Positions 23,901-33,216 of a stretch of DNA of 64,000 nt are shown in pieces (the stretch's first letter is position 1; each line of letters starts with the position of its first letter). The stretch is from Guyparkeria hydrothermalis. Its GTDB lineage: Bacteria > Pseudomonadota > Gammaproteobacteria > Halothiobacillales > Halothiobacillaceae. A program made the translations under genes and the position numbers. Below the pieces are notes generated by a model. That model saw nothing but the letters and a program-made list of their open reading frames with translations. It was not told the origin of the DNA and did no database searches. Location: contig NZ_JAJSEE010000003.1 of NCBI RefSeq assembly GCF_023555375.1, forward strand, positions 239,975 through 303,974, read 5' to 3'.

Positions 23901-25403
23901 TCAGTCCGTCGGGTTGCGCTTGAGCGTCTTTTTCACCGCCTCGGCGGCGATCTTCATCACCTCGATGCGCGCGTAGCGCTTGTCGTTGGCCGGGATGATG
24001 TGCCACGGCGCGTACTCGGTCGAGGTGCGGATCACCATCTCGTTGACCGCCGCCTTGTAGTCGTCCCACTTCTCGCGGTTGCGCCAGTCCTCGGGCGTGA
24101 TCTTGTGCTTCTTGTAGGGCGTCTGCTGGCGGGCCTCGAAGCGCTTTAGCTGCTCGTCGGGCGTGATGTTGAGCCAGAACTTGAGCAGGGTCACGCCATG
24201 CTCGGCGAGCTGCTCCTCAAAGGTGTTGATCTCGTGGTAGGCGCGCGCCCAGTCGGGCTGGGGGGCCAGGCCCTCGACGCGTTCGACCAGCACGCGGCCG
24301 TACCAGGAACGGTCGAAGATGGTCCAGTAGCCGTCGCGCGGGATCTGTCGCCAGAAGCGCCACAGGTAGTGGTGATCGGCCTCCTCGTCGGTGGGCGCGG
24401 CGATCGGGATGACGCGGTAGAGCCGCGCGTCGAGCGCCTCGGTCAGGCGGCGGATGGCCCCGCCCTTGCCGGCGGCATCCCAGCCCTCGAACAGGGCGAC
24501 CACCGGGCGGCGTGCCTCGAAGCCTTCCCAGCCGAGCCGGTTGAGCCGGGCGTCGAGGTCGCGCTTGCGTTTCTTGTAGTCGGGCTTGTCCAGCACGAGG
24601 TCGCCGGGGACGTGGTCGACGATGGTGCGCCGCGCGCTGTCGGCGTCCGGCAGGGCCGGGGCATGCGAGACCTTGATGGGACTCGGGCTCGCGCCGTTGG
24701 ACAGGCGCGTGTCGATGGCGCGCAGCAGGGTCTTGCCGGCGGTCAGGTCACGAAAGTGCGGATCGGTCGCCTCGATCAGGAACCAGGGCGCCTCGCCGGT
24801 ATCGGTTTCCCGCACCACGCGGGTGGCGATGCCGATGAACTCGTCGTAGTGGTTGGCCGCCTTGGCCGTTTCCGGGGCCATGTGCCAGTGGCTCTTGGGG
24901 TCGCGGCGGCGTTCCTTCACCCGACGGGCCTGTTCGTTGGCCGGCAGGTGGAACCAGAACTTCACCAGCAGCGCGCCGCCGTTGATCAGCATGTGCTCGG
25001 TCTCGCGGATGCGCTCGAGCTCGCGGCTGACATCGTCCTCGGCCAGCTGGCCGTGCTGGGCGTCCTCGATCAGGTGCTGGTACCAGCCGCCGAACAGCAC
25101 GGCGATCTCGCCGCCGCCGGGCATCGACCGCCAGTAGCGCCACCAGCGCGGGCGCTGCTTTTCCTCGTCGGTCTCGTCCCAGAAGACGTGCGTCTGCACG
25201 CCGCGCGAATCCAGCCACTCGAGCAGGTGGTTGACCAGTTCGCCCTTGCCGGCGCCCGCCACGCCGTTGATCAGCAGCAGTACCGGCAGGTTGGCTGCCC
25301 GCGCCCGGCGCTGGGCATCGAGCAGCTGCAGGCGCAGCGCCGGCACGGCGTCCTTGAAATCGGACTTGGCGAGGCGACGGCCCAGTTCGGCGGCTTCGAA
25401 CAT
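23901..25403 (-). CDS. pap: Polyphosphate:AMP phosphotransferase (class II PPK2, two-domain)
   Basis: 500 aa enzyme that uses polyphosphate to phosphorylate AMP to ADP. Two tandem PPK2 domains are visible, each with a Walker A: GVAGAGKGE (47-55) and EGWDAAGKGGAI (about 305). FDRSWYGRVLVERVEG in the second domain is the PPK2 lid region. The first domain keeps its own Walker A but has FGGWYQHLIED in place of that motif, as in known PAP proteins. Cytosolic. It lies upstream of the split cyclase gene in the same orientation and is divergent from the DUF255 gene. Confidence 0.93.
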   Translation of the reverse strand: MFEAAELGRRLAKSDFKDAVPALRLQLLDAQRRARAANLPVLLLINGVAGAGKGELVNHLLEWLDSRGVQTHVFWDETDEEKQRPRWWRYWRSMPGGGEIAVLFGGWYQHLIEDAQHGQLAEDDVSRELERIRETEHMLINGGALLVKFWFHLPANEQARRVKERRRDPKSHWHMAPETAKAANHYDEFIGIATRVVRETDTGEAPWFLIEATDPHFRDLTAGKTLLRAIDTRLSNGASPSPIKVSHAPALPDADSARRTIVDHVPGDLVLDKPDYKKRKRDLDARLNRLGWEGFEARRPVVALFEGWDAAGKGGAIRRLTEALDARLYRVIPIAAPTDEEADHHYLWRFWRQIPRDGYWTIFDRSWYGRVLVERVEGLAPQPDWARAYHEINTFEEQLAEHGVTLLKFWLNITPDEQLKRFEARQQTPYKKHKITPEDWRNREKWDDYKAAVNEMVIRTSTEYAPWHIIPANDKRYARIEVMKIAAEAVKKTLKRNPTD

Positions 25404-25519
25404 CGGGATTCCTGCATAAACGGGGAAAACTGCAAGCCTAGCACCGCCGGCGGGTGTTGCCGCATTGTGCGTCGGGCTGTGCCATTCTCGTGACTGGACT
25501 CGAACGATGGGGTGACGGG

Positions 25520-27838
25520 ATGACTCGAGTGCATGCCTGGCTGTGGCCGCTCGTGCTGCTGGCGATGGCCGGTGGCCCGGCCGTCGCCGAGAACCGACTT
25601 GCCGACACCGCCTCGGATTACCTGCGCGACCACGCCGACAACCCGGTCGACTGGTACCCCTGGGGCGAACAGGCCCTGGCGCTGGCCCGCGAGCAGGACA
25701 AGCCGATCTTCGTCTCGGTGGGCTATTCCACCTGCTACTGGTGCCACGTCGCCAAGCGCGAGCTCTACGAGGACCCCAAGATCGCCGCGGCGATGAACGA
25801 GGGGTTCGTCAACATCAAGATCGACCGCGAGCAGCGCCCCGACCTCGATCGAGTGTTGATGGCCGCCACGCGCGCGCTGGGCGAGGGCGGCGGCTGGCCC
25901 AACAACGTCTTTCTCACCCCGGACCTCGAGCCCTTCTTCGCCGGCAGCTATTTCCCGCCCGAGCCGCTGCCCGGCCGCGAGAGCTTCCCGCAGCTCCTCG
26001 AGCGTCTCTCCGATCAGTGGCAGTCGAATCGCGAACCGCTGCTCGAGCGGGCCGAGGCAACCGCCGAGGCGCTCAGGGAAGGCGCGGACACCAGTCTTGC
26101 GCCCGAGCGAATCGACCCGACCGACTGGCGGGCGCGGGCCATCAAGGCGCTGGAAGACCAGTTCGACCCGCTGGTGGGCGGCTTCGCCCCGCCGGGGCAG
26201 TCGAGCCGCTTTCCGCAGTCGCCCAGGCTGGCGCTGCTGCTCTCGGCGCTCGATGGCGACGACCAGGCCGCGCGGGCGGAACCGATGCTGCGCCAGACCC
26301 TGGCGGCGATGAGCATCGGTGCGCTGTTCGATCACGTCGGTGGCGGGTTTCATCGCTACACGGTCGACCCCGATTGGGCGATCCCGCACTTCGAGAAGAT
26401 GCTGGTCGACAACGCCCAGCTGATCGGTCACTACGCGCGGGCCGGGCAGCGGCTCGACGAGGACTGGCTCGGTGACGTCGCCGCGCGCAGCGTCGGGTAT
26501 CTCGAGCGCAGGCTCTGGGCGGACGAGGGGGGCTATTTCACCGCCGAGAACGCCGAGCTCGACGGCATCGAGGGCAAGAGCTACGTCTTTACCGCCGAGG
26601 AGATCCGCGCGGTGTTGGGCGAGGATGCCGAGGCCTTCCTCGACTGGCACCAGCTGGCCGGCCTGCCGGAAAGCCGGATCGATCACGAACTGCCCGATGG
26701 CGGGGCGGTGAACCTGGCCGTGGGCCGGGCCCTGGATGCCTTCGAGCGGGGCGAGCTGGCCGAGTCGATCGCCGGCTTCGAGCCCGATTACGCCGCCCTG
26801 CTCGAGGCGCGCCAGGCGCGTGGCCTGCCCCAGCGCGATCGCAAGCAGGTCGCCGAGTTCAACGCCCTGGCCGGGCTGGGTCTGCTGGCGGCCGCCCAGC
26901 CGCTCGACCGGGGCGACTGGCACGAGCGGGCGCAGGCGGTGGGTGACTGGCTCTGGACACGGCTTTGGGATGCCGATGCGCAGCGCCTTAGTCGGCAGGT
27001 CTATGAAGGGCAGGTCTCCGGCGAGGCGTTCCTTTCCGATCACGCGGCCGCGGGGCGCCTGATGCTGGCGCTGTACGGGACGAGCCACGATATCGGTTGG
27101 CTGTTCCGCGCCCAGCGGCTCGCCGCGACGATCGAGCGCGATTACCTCGACGAGTCGGGGCGGCTGCACGAGCGCCCGCCGCAAGCGGGTGGCGGTCTGC
27201 CGCTCAGCCCGCCGCTGACGGGTGACGATGCCTCGCCGTCGGGGCATTCGCAGGCGGTGGTGTTCCTGCTGGATCTTGGCGTCGTGCTCGAGGACCCGGC
27301 GCGCCAGGCGCGGGCGGTGCGCGCGTTGGCGGGGTTCGCCACCGAGGTGGACGCCGCACCGGCCGACTGGGGGTTCCTGGTCGGCGCACTGGCCCGGCCG
27401 TCGCGTGCCGCGGTGGTGACGCGCGAGGCGGCGCGGCTGGCCGAGGCGGCCGAGACCACCGGCGGGCCGGGCGAGACGCGCGATCACGTCGCGGTCGAGG
27501 CGCGCGCGGTCGAGGCCGGTGCGGCCATCATCGTGCGCCTCGCCATCGACGAGGGCTTTCACGTCAATGCCAACCCGGCCAGCGAAGACTTCCTTGTGCC
27601 GACCCGTGTCACGGCGCTGGATGGTGAGATCGGGCCGATCGACTATCCCGAGGGCAGGCCGTTTCGCGCCGAGTTCGCCCGTTCGGCGATCGATGTCTAC
27701 GAAGGGGTGATCGAGCTGCGGGTACCCGTGACCGGCGGGATGCCGACGCGTCTATTACTCGATCTGCAGGCCTGCGATGACGAGGTGTGCCTCGCGCCGG
27801 ACGAGGTGGAGGTCGCCGTCGATCAGGGTGGGGAATAG
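25520..27838 (+). CDS. Exported DUF255 thioredoxin-like protein with C-terminal DsbD-alpha-like domain
   Basis: 772 aa. Signal peptide about 1-23 ([17 protein letters not shown]). The DUF255 thioredoxin-fold domain has [16 protein letters not shown] and the redox pair C72-Y-W-C75 in [16 protein letters not shown]. The central part is the six-hairpin-like region seen in YyaL and spermatogenesis-associated protein 20 ([12 protein letters not shown]). The C-terminal 110 residues ([18 protein letters not shown], then [12 protein letters not shown]) resemble the N-terminal domain of DsbD, with its cysteine pair. This suggests a periplasmic thiol-disulfide role. ATG 25520 was chosen because it begins the signal peptide. 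Confidence 0.82.
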   Translation: MTRVHAWLWPLVLLAMAGGPAVAENRLADTASDYLRDHADNPVDWYPWGEQALALAREQDKPIFVSVGYSTCYWCHVAKRELYEDPKIAAAMNEGFVNIKIDREQRPDLDRVLMAATRALGEGGGWPNNVFLTPDLEPFFAGSYFPPEPLPGRESFPQLLERLSDQWQSNREPLLERAEATAEALREGADTSLAPERIDPTDWRARAIKALEDQFDPLVGGFAPPGQSSRFPQSPRLALLLSALDGDDQAARAEPMLRQTLAAMSIGALFDHVGGGFHRYTVDPDWAIPHFEKMLVDNAQLIGHYARAGQRLDEDWLGDVAARSVGYLERRLWADEGGYFTAENAELDGIEGKSYVFTAEEIRAVLGEDAEAFLDWHQLAGLPESRIDHELPDGGAVNLAVGRALDAFERGELAESIAGFEPDYAALLEARQARGLPQRDRKQVAEFNALAGLGLLAAAQPLDRGDWHERAQAVGDWLWTRLWDADAQRLSRQVYEGQVSGEAFLSDHAAAGRLMLALYGTSHDIGWLFRAQRLAATIERDYLDESGRLHERPPQAGGGLPLSPPLTGDDASPSGHSQAVVFLLDLGVVLEDPARQARAVRALAGFATEVDAAPADWGFLVGALARPSRAAVVTREAARLAEAAETTGGPGETRDHVAVEARAVEAGAAIIVRLAIDEGFHVNANPASEDFLVPTRVTALDGEIGPIDYPEGRPFRAEFARSAIDVYEGVIELRVPVTGGMPTRLLLDLQACDDEVCLAPDEVEVAVDQGGE

Positions 27839-27854
27839 CCGACCCAGGGTGGCC

Positions 27855-27923
27855 GTAGGAGCGGCTTTAGCCGCGACATGCCGAGCCGCCACCCGATCCC
27901 ATCGCGGCTAAAGCCACTCCTAC
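27855..27923. repeat. GTAG-type REP palindrome pair (copy 3)
   Basis: Arms GTAGGAGCGGCTTTAGCCGC and TCGCGGCTAAAGCCACTCCT with terminal GTAG/CTAC, separated by about 25 bp; one mismatch (GCCA for GCCG). It is located 16 bp after the DUF255 stop and before the bioB terminator, again between convergent genes, as at 7027 and 10397. Confidence 0.9.
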
Positions 27924-27972
27924 GACGCCCGCTCCCACAATGGGGCGTCGATTGCTCGGCGCGCCAAACGAA

Positions 27973-28010
27973 ACGGGCCGCGGCCGACCGGGTGGTCAGT
28001 CGCGGCCCGT
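27973..28010 (-). terminator. Terminator hairpin after bioB
   Basis: Stem ACGGGCCGCG paired with CGCGGCCCGT around an 18-nt loop. On the minus strand it is followed by TTTCGTTT, giving a reasonable intrinsic terminator for the bioB transcript. Confidence 0.7.
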
Positions 28011-28033
28011 GATGGCCGTGATGTGGTTGCCGA

Positions 28034-29032
28034 TCAGGCCGAGACGGAGGCCTGCTGGCTGTCGGCCGGCTCGTCGAGCTGGCAGCCGTCGGGGATCAGC
28101 GGGGTCAGGCCGAGCTTCTCGAACATGGCCTCGTCGGCCGCCGCGTCGGCGTTCTCGGTGGTCAACAGCTTCTCGCCGTAGAAGATGCTGTTGGCGCCGG
28201 CGAAGAAGCACCAGGCCTGGATCGCCTCGCTCAGTCCCTCGCGGCCGGCGGACAGGCGCACGTGCGAGCTCGGCATCAGGATGCGGGCCACGGCGATGGT
28301 GCGGATGAACTCGATCGGGTCGAGCGCCGGGACGTCGGCCATCGGCGTGCCCGGGATGCGCACCAGCATGTTGAGCGGCACGGATTCCGGCGCGCGCTCG
28401 AGGTTGGCCAGCGTGGTCAAAAACGAGGCGCGATCCTCGCGCGATTCGCCCATGCCGAGGATGCCGCCCGAGCAGACGTTGATGCCGGCCTCGCGGACGT
28501 GGTCGAGCGTTTCGAGGCGGTCGTCGATCGAGCGGGTGGTGATCACCTGGTCGTAGAACTCGGCCGAGGTGTCGATGTTGTGGTTGTAGTAGTCGAGACC
28601 GGCCTCCTTGAGGCGGCTGGCCTGCTCGGGCTTGAGCATGCCGAGCGTGACGCAGGCCTCCATGCCGGTCTCCTTGACCACGCGCACCATGTCGATGACC
28701 CGCTCGAGCTGGGTGTCGGTGGGGTTACGCCAGGCCGCGCCCATGCAGAAGCGCGAGGCGCCCTTCTCGCGCGCCCGGCGGGCGGCGGTGCGCACCTCGT
28801 CGAGCGGCAGCAGGCGCTCGCGCTCGAGGCCCGTGTCGTAGCGGGCGCTCTGCGAGCAGTACTTGCAGTCTTCCGGGCAGGCGCCGGTCTTGATCGAGAG
28901 CAGGGTGCTGACCTGGACCGCGTTGGGGTCGAAGTGCTCGCGATGCACCGTCTGGGCCTGGAAAAGCAGGTCGTTGAAGGGCTTCGCGAACAGGTCGAGC
29001 GCTTGTTGCTTGCGCCAAAGCGGGCGGGTCAT
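28034..29032 (-). CDS. bioB: Biotin synthase
   Basis: 332 aa radical-SAM enzyme that inserts sulfur into dethiobiotin. The 4Fe-4S cluster motif is C52-X3-C56-X2-C59 ([12 protein letters not shown]). [26 protein letters not shown] and [11 protein letters not shown] are typical BioB segments, and HVRLSAGRE includes the Arg ligand of the auxiliary cluster. It lies 5 bp after the membrane protein gene on the same strand. bioF is encoded at 58.4 kb, so the biotin genes are dispersed. Confidence 0.97.
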   Translation of the reverse strand: MTRPLWRKQQALDLFAKPFNDLLFQAQTVHREHFDPNAVQVSTLLSIKTGACPEDCKYCSQSARYDTGLERERLLPLDEVRTAARRAREKGASRFCMGAAWRNPTDTQLERVIDMVRVVKETGMEACVTLGMLKPEQASRLKEAGLDYYNHNIDTSAEFYDQVITTRSIDDRLETLDHVREAGINVCSGGILGMGESREDRASFLTTLANLERAPESVPLNMLVRIPGTPMADVPALDPIEFIRTIAVARILMPSSHVRLSAGREGLSEAIQAWCFFAGANSIFYGEKLLTTENADAAADEAMFEKLGLTPLIPDGCQLDEPADSQQASVSA

Positions 29033-29037
29033 GGGAA

Positions 29038-29469
29038 TCAGTTATCCTCGAACGATTCGGGCGGTTCGGTGAAGGAATCTTCCCAGGTATCTTGCTTGAT
29101 CCGGTAGAGGTCGTAAAGCGACCAGGGGATCAGGATCAGCGCGGCGATCGCCCAGACGACCAGGTAGAAGGTCAGGCTGGGCGGCGCGAACACGGCGATC
29201 ACCATGGCGGTGCCGGCCACCCCGTAGAAACGGTAGGCGGCCCACTGGGTGTAGTAGCCCACCTTCGGGTTCGGGTGGTGCTTGTTCAGCGCGTAGACCA
29301 GCATCGACAGGCCGGTCCAGAAGATCGCCAGCGGCAGGGGCACGATCATCGCGACGATGTTGCCCCAGTTGAACCAGGTGGCGGCCCGCCGGGCCGACCG
29401 GCCGGAGATGCGGGTCGGGGTGTGCTCGTCGTTGTTGTCGAAGGTGTCGGCGGACGCGTCGTGGTTCAT
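29038..29469 (-). CDS. Hypothetical inner-membrane protein upstream of bioB
   Basis: 143 aa, family not recognised. A hydrophilic N-terminus rich in Asp, Asn and Arg (1-35) is followed by hydrophobic segments at about 36-60, 80-98 and 100-120 ([18 protein letters not shown]). The C-terminus is acidic ([13 protein letters not shown]). GAGGT lies 10 nt before ATG 29469. It is probably co-transcribed with bioB (5-bp gap). The frame continues open far upstream antisense to comF, but that part is not coding. Confidence 0.7.
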   Translation of the reverse strand: MNHDASADTFDNNDEHTPTRISGRSARRAATWFNWGNIVAMIVPLPLAIFWTGLSMLVYALNKHHPNPKVGYYTQWAAYRFYGVAGTAMVIAVFAPPSLTFYLVVWAIAALILIPWSLYDLYRIKQDTWEDSFTEPPESFEDN

Positions 29470-29499
29470 GGTGAGACGACCTCTAAATATGCGGATGGG

Positions 29500-30219
29500 A
29501 TGCAGATTAGCATGGAATGGATGCCCTCGCGACGGCAGCGCTGGTTCGACGCGCCCTGTCATCTCTGCCGTCTCGATACCGTCGATCCCGACGGTCTGTG
29601 CCCGGATTGCCGCCGGGAATGGCGTGCCGCACTGGGGCGGCCACGTTGTCGCGGCTGCGGGCTGATTCTGGCCGGTGATGGGGCGGACGGGAAGACCTGC
29701 GCGGCCTGTGTCGGCAAGCCCTCGGCCTTCGAGGGCGTGATCGCCGCGGTCGATCTCGACCCGTCGGTGCGTGCCCTGGTCCACCGGCTCAAGTACCGTC
29801 AGGATTTCAGCGTCGTGCCGCTGTTGCAAGCGACCCTGGTCGAGGCGGCCCGGGCCGATGGGGCGGTGGGCGACATCGATGTCCTGGTGCCGATGCCGCT
29901 GCACCCGCGACAGCGTCGTCGGCGCGGCTTCAACCAGTCCTGGCTGCTGGCCGACGGGGTGGCCCGCGCGACCGGCCTGCCGTTGCTGCGCCGTGGCGTG
30001 CGCCGGGTGCGGGACACCGGTTCGCTGACCGCCTTGTCGGCCCGCGAGCGCCGACGGACGCTCAAGGGGGCGTTTGCGGTCGACGGGGCCGTGCCACGGC
30101 GGGTCGCGATCATCGATGACGTGCTGACCACCGGGGCGAGCGCGCGGGCGCTCGCGGCCGCGCTGCGGCAAGCCGGCGCCGCATCGGTGTCCGTCTGGGC
30201 CCTGGCGCGCACGCCCTGA
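29500..30219 (+). CDS. comF: ComF-family phosphoribosyltransferase-like protein
   Basis: 239 aa. An N-terminal zinc-ribbon-like part (CHLCRLD, CPDC, CRGCGLIL, CAAC) is followed by a phosphoribosyltransferase domain with VPMPLHPRQRRRRGFNQS and the PRPP-binding VAIIDDVLTTGAS. ComF proteins function in natural transformation, in handling incoming single-stranded DNA. dprA, another competence gene, is at 36.5 kb. Three in-frame ATGs (29500, 29512, 29521) are possible; the first has the best upstream G-rich stretch. Divergent from the membrane protein gene with only 30 bp between starts. Confidence 0.88.
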   Translation: MQISMEWMPSRRQRWFDAPCHLCRLDTVDPDGLCPDCRREWRAALGRPRCRGCGLILAGDGADGKTCAACVGKPSAFEGVIAAVDLDPSVRALVHRLKYRQDFSVVPLLQATLVEAARADGAVGDIDVLVPMPLHPRQRRRRGFNQSWLLADGVARATGLPLLRRGVRRVRDTGSLTALSARERRRTLKGAFAVDGAVPRRVAIIDDVLTTGASARALAAALRQAGAASVSVWALARTP

Positions 30220-30247
30220 GCACATCCCGGGAAAAGCGGGGCATGGC

Positions 30248-30276
30248 TTGTGCCGGGTCGTGAGTTTGGGTAGAAT
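30248..30276 (+). promoter_or_regulatory. Sigma-70-type promoter for rpmE2
   Basis: TTGTGC and TAGAAT separated by exactly 17 bp, close to the TTGACA/TATAAT consensus. Transcription would begin near 30283 and leave a leader of about 160 nt before the L31 start codon. That leader is GC-rich and could fold; no known ribosomal-protein leader motif was recognised. Confidence 0.55.
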
Positions 30277-30445
30277 CTCGCGCCTTGGCCGTCCCGGCCG
30301 CGTACGCCCGTGGTGATTTCTAACCCCGGGGCGAGCGTCGGGATGGCGGCCCCGCCAAGGGGCAAACCCGAAGACGATCAACCTGAGATGCGGCCCCGGC
30401 GGCATCCGACCCAACTTTCGAACCTTTACCAGGGGCAGAATCGAG

Positions 30446-30697
30446 ATGAAAGAAGGCATTCACCCGAACTACCAGCCGGTGGTATTCCAGGACGCCGCGG
30501 CGGACTTCGCCATCCTGACCCGTTCGACCATGAAGTCGAGCGAGACCATCAAGTGGGAAGACGGTAACGAGTACCCGCTGATCAAGATCGATGTGTCCTC
30601 CGCTAGCCACCCGTTCTTTACCGGCAAGCGTTCCGAGGGCAGCATGGCCAAGCAGGTGGACAAGTTCCGCAACCGCTACGGCCAGAAGAAGAAGTAA
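30446..30697 (+). CDS. rpmE2: 50S ribosomal protein L31 type B
   Basis: 83 aa. The sequence [20 protein letters not shown] and the later [12 protein letters not shown] place it in the zinc-independent (C-minus) L31 type; the cysteines of type A L31 are absent. Type B paralogues replace the zinc protein under zinc limitation in bacteria with both. Whether a type A copy exists is not visible here. A good intrinsic terminator follows at 30743. Confidence 0.95.
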   Translation: MKEGIHPNYQPVVFQDAAADFAILTRSTMKSSETIKWEDGNEYPLIKIDVSSASHPFFTGKRSEGSMAKQVDKFRNRYGQKKK

Positions 30698-30742
30698 GAC
30701 CGTCGTGGTCGCGTTCCTGCCGTTCGGCCGGGCGCAGCAAAA

Positions 30743-30773
30743 GGGCACCGTGGGTCTTCCCGGTGCCCTTTTT
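30743..30773 (+). terminator. Intrinsic terminator after rpmE2
   Basis: Stem GGGCACC/GGTGCCC with a 12-nt loop and a run of five T. It ends 3 nt before the proposed start of the nuclease gene, so that gene is either expressed by read-through or its start is further upstream. Confidence 0.85.
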
Positions 30774-30776
30774 CGT

Positions 30777-31607
30777 GTGCGTCGTCCCCTGCTCGCCGTG
30801 CTGGCGACCATGCTGCTCGTCGCCGGCGGCTGCGTGGCCGAGGAGTCGCCGCAGCGGCCCCCGGGTGGCATGGATGGCACGGGCGACTGCGCCCCGCCGT
30901 CCGGGCTGGCGGTCGAGTCGGCCACGGTCAGCTACGTCAACGACGGCGATACCGTCCGCCTCTCCAACGGGGACCGGGTGCGCCTGGTCGGCATCGACAC
31001 CCCCGAGATCGGTCGGGACGGCGCCGCGGACGAACCCTATGCCCGTGAGGCGCAGCAGGCCCTGCGCGCGCTGCTGGCCGAGTCGGAGAACCGCGTGCGG
31101 GTGATCGATGCCACCGAGGGCGAGGACCGCTACGGGCGCCGCCTTTCCTACCTGTACCTCCCCGACGGTCGTTCCATCCAGGCGCAACTGCTGGATCGGG
31201 GCATGGCGATGGCGGTGTTCGTCGCCCCCAACCTCGAGCTGGCCGACTGCCTGCTGACGCGCGAGCGGGCGGCCCGCGACGACGATCTCGGCATCTGGTC
31301 CTTGTCCGCCTACGACCCGGGCCTGCCCTCGGCCAACGGCATTCCGGAGCAGGTGCAGGGTGCGGCGATCGTCCGCGGCCGGGTGGAGTCGGTGGGCGAG
31401 AGCCGGCGGAATATCTGGATCAATCTGGAGGGCCGGGTGGCCGTGCGCGTCGACAAGGCCGACCTCGAACGTTTCCCCGGCTGGTATTTCGAGGCGCTGG
31501 AAGGCGAGACCCTGCGGGCGCGCGGCTGGATCGTGCACCACAGCAACCGCTACCAGGACTGGTTTATCCCGGTCGACTCGGCGCATGCGCTGGAACGCCT
31601 GAACTAG
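30777..31607 (+). CDS. Staphylococcal-nuclease-like exported protein (probable lipoprotein)
   Basis: 276 aa from GTG 30777. The N-terminus RRPLLAVLATMLLVAGGC looks like a lipoprotein signal with a slightly atypical lipobox (AGGC). The SNase domain includes VNDGDTVRL, RVRLVGIDTPEIGRDG and DRYGRRLSYLYL, which carry the family's Asp, Arg and Glu active-site positions. The C-terminal 100 residues form an extra domain (GRVESVGESRRNIWINLEG) resembling an OB fold. The start is uncertain because a terminator ends immediately upstream; the frame is open through that hairpin. Confidence 0.75.
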   Translation: MRRPLLAVLATMLLVAGGCVAEESPQRPPGGMDGTGDCAPPSGLAVESATVSYVNDGDTVRLSNGDRVRLVGIDTPEIGRDGAADEPYAREAQQALRALLAESENRVRVIDATEGEDRYGRRLSYLYLPDGRSIQAQLLDRGMAMAVFVAPNLELADCLLTRERAARDDDLGIWSLSAYDPGLPSANGIPEQVQGAAIVRGRVESVGESRRNIWINLEGRVAVRVDKADLERFPGWYFEALEGETLRARGWIVHHSNRYQDWFIPVDSAHALERLN

Positions 31608-31640
31608 CGCGAGCCCACCTCGAATCCATCCTGGAATGTA

Positions 31641-31673
31641 AAAAGGGCGAGCCCGCTGTGGGTTCGCCCTTTT
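31641..31673. terminator. Bidirectional terminator between nuclease and hemF
   Basis: Stem AAAAGGGCGAGCCC paired with GGGTTCGCCCTTTT. A and T tracts on both sides make it functional for the plus-strand nuclease gene and the minus-strand hemF operon. Confidence 0.9.
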
Positions 31674-31696
31674 GCGTTGGGGGTCGGTAATCGGGC

Positions 31697-32653
31697 TCAG
31701 CGTTCGGCCAGCCAGTCGCGCGGGCGGAGGAACTCGTCGTAGAGACGCGCCTCCTCGCTGCCCGGCTCGGGGTGGTAGTCGTAGCGCCAGGCGGCGCGCG
31801 GCGGCATCGACATCAGGATCGACTCGGTGCGCCCGCCCGACTGCAGCCCGAACAGGGTGCCGCGGTCGTAGACCAGGTTGAACTCGACGTAACGCCCGCG
31901 GCGGTAAGCCTGGAAGTCGCGCTCGCGCTCGCCGTACGGGGTGTCCTTGCGCTTTTCCACCAGCGGCAGGTAGGCGGGCAGGTAGTGGTCGCCCACCGAG
32001 CGCATGAAGCCGAAGGCGGTATCGAAGTCGATCTGGCCGTCGGCGCCGTAGTCGTCGAAGAACAGGCCGCCCACGCCGCGCGGTTCATTGCGGTGCTTGA
32101 GCCAGAAATACTCGTCGCACCACTGCTTGAAGCGCGGGTAGTGGTCGTCGCCGAACGGCCGGCAGGCGGCCTCGGCCTGCTCGTGCCAATGCACGGCATC
32201 CTCGGTGAAGCCGTAGTAGGGCGTCAGATCAAAGCCGCCGCCGAACCACCACACCGGCTCGACGCCTTCCTTCTGTGCCTGGAAGAAGCGCACGTTGGCG
32301 TGCGAGGTGGGAACAAAGGGATTGCGCGGGTGGATCACCAGCGAGACGCCCATGGCCTCGAACGAGCCGCCGGCCAGATCCGGCCGGTGGGCGGTGGCCG
32401 ACGGCGGCAGCTTGTTGCCGGTCACGTGCGAGAAGTTGATCCCGGCACGTTCGAAGGTCGCGCCGTCCTCGAGGATGCGGCCGCGGCCCTCGCCGTTGAG
32501 ATGGTCGCCCGGCGGGCGCTTCCAGTCGTCGTGCAGGAAGCGCGTGCCGTCTTCCTGGCCTTCGAGGCCGGCGACGATCCGGTCCTGCAGGTCGACAAGG
32601 TAGTCGCGGACGGCCTGAAGGTCGGCCCCGCTGTCTGCCGGCTTATCCGCCAT
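31697..32653 (-). CDS. hemF: Oxygen-dependent coproporphyrinogen III oxidase
   Basis: 318 aa. Converts coproporphyrinogen III to protoporphyrinogen IX using O2 in haem synthesis. Signature segments: [53 protein letters not shown] and [20 protein letters not shown] lies 8 nt before ATG 32653. It starts 2 nt after tsaC ends and is the last gene of the topA-tsaC-hemF group. Its presence implies an aerobic or microaerobic lifestyle. Confidence 0.97.
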   Translation of the reverse strand: MADKPADSGADLQAVRDYLVDLQDRIVAGLEGQEDGTRFLHDDWKRPPGDHLNGEGRGRILEDGATFERAGINFSHVTGNKLPPSATAHRPDLAGGSFEAMGVSLVIHPRNPFVPTSHANVRFFQAQKEGVEPVWWFGGGFDLTPYYGFTEDAVHWHEQAEAACRPFGDDHYPRFKQWCDEYFWLKHRNEPRGVGGLFFDDYGADGQIDFDTAFGFMRSVGDHYLPAYLPLVEKRKDTPYGERERDFQAYRRGRYVEFNLVYDRGTLFGLQSGGRTESILMSMPPRAAWRYDYHPEPGSEEARLYDEFLRPRDWLAER

Positions 32654-32655
32654 GG

Positions 32656-33216
32656 TCAACTCCTGATGATCCGTCCGGTGGGCCAGTGGATGATCTGCGA
32701 GGGGCGGGCGCGCCGATCGACGCGGCCCGGAATGATCCGGACGTCCGCCCGGGCAAACTGGCGGCGGGCGGCGAGCGCGTCGCGTGCCGCCGGGCGGCCG
32801 CTGACGTTCGCGCTGGTCGAGACGATCGGCCCGCCGAAGGCGCGACTGATCGCGCGCGCGGTCTCGTGCGCGGGCACGCGCAGGGCGATTTCCTTGCGCC
32901 CGCCGGTCAGCCAGGCCGGCACGCCGTCGGCCGCCGGCACGATGACGGTGCGCGCCGCCGGCCAGTCGGCCGCGATGCGGTCCCATTCCTCGGCAGTCAC
33001 CGCGGCGAAGGGCTGGAGCATCTCCGGCGTGTCGGCGATCAGGATCAGACCCTTGCCCACCTCGCGTTGCTTGAGTGCGAGCAGGCGCATGACCGCGAAC
33101 GGGTCGAGCGGCGCGCAGCCCAGGCCGAAGACCGCCTCGGTCGGGTAGGCGATCAGGCCGCCGTCGTCGAGGTGGCGGGCAATCTCGCGCAGCTGGAATG
33201 CCGACGGGACGCTCAT
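32656..33216 (-). CDS. tsaC: Threonylcarbamoyl-AMP synthase
   Basis: 186 aa SUA5/YciO/YrdC-family enzyme making threonylcarbamoyl-AMP for the t6A37 modification of ANN-decoding tRNAs. It contains [16 protein letters not shown] near residue 20, [13 protein letters not shown] near 50, and [16 protein letters not shown] near 130. Single-domain length matches TsaC rather than the longer Sua5. The start overlaps the topA stop by 4 nt (ATGA), so it is translationally coupled. Confidence 0.95.
   Translation of the reverse strand: MSVPSAFQLREIARHLDDGGLIAYPTEAVFGLGCAPLDPFAVMRLLALKQREVGKGLILIADTPEMLQPFAAVTAEEWDRIAADWPAARTVIVPAADGVPAWLTGGRKEIALRVPAHETARAISRAFGGPIVSTSANVSGRPAARDALAARRQFARADVRIIPGRVDRRARPSQIIHWPTGRIIRS

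Noticed and set aside
24198..25493. A 431-codon open frame on the plus strand
   Set aside because: It is antisense to pap, shows low-complexity composition (Val, Ala, Gly, His rich) and no domain.
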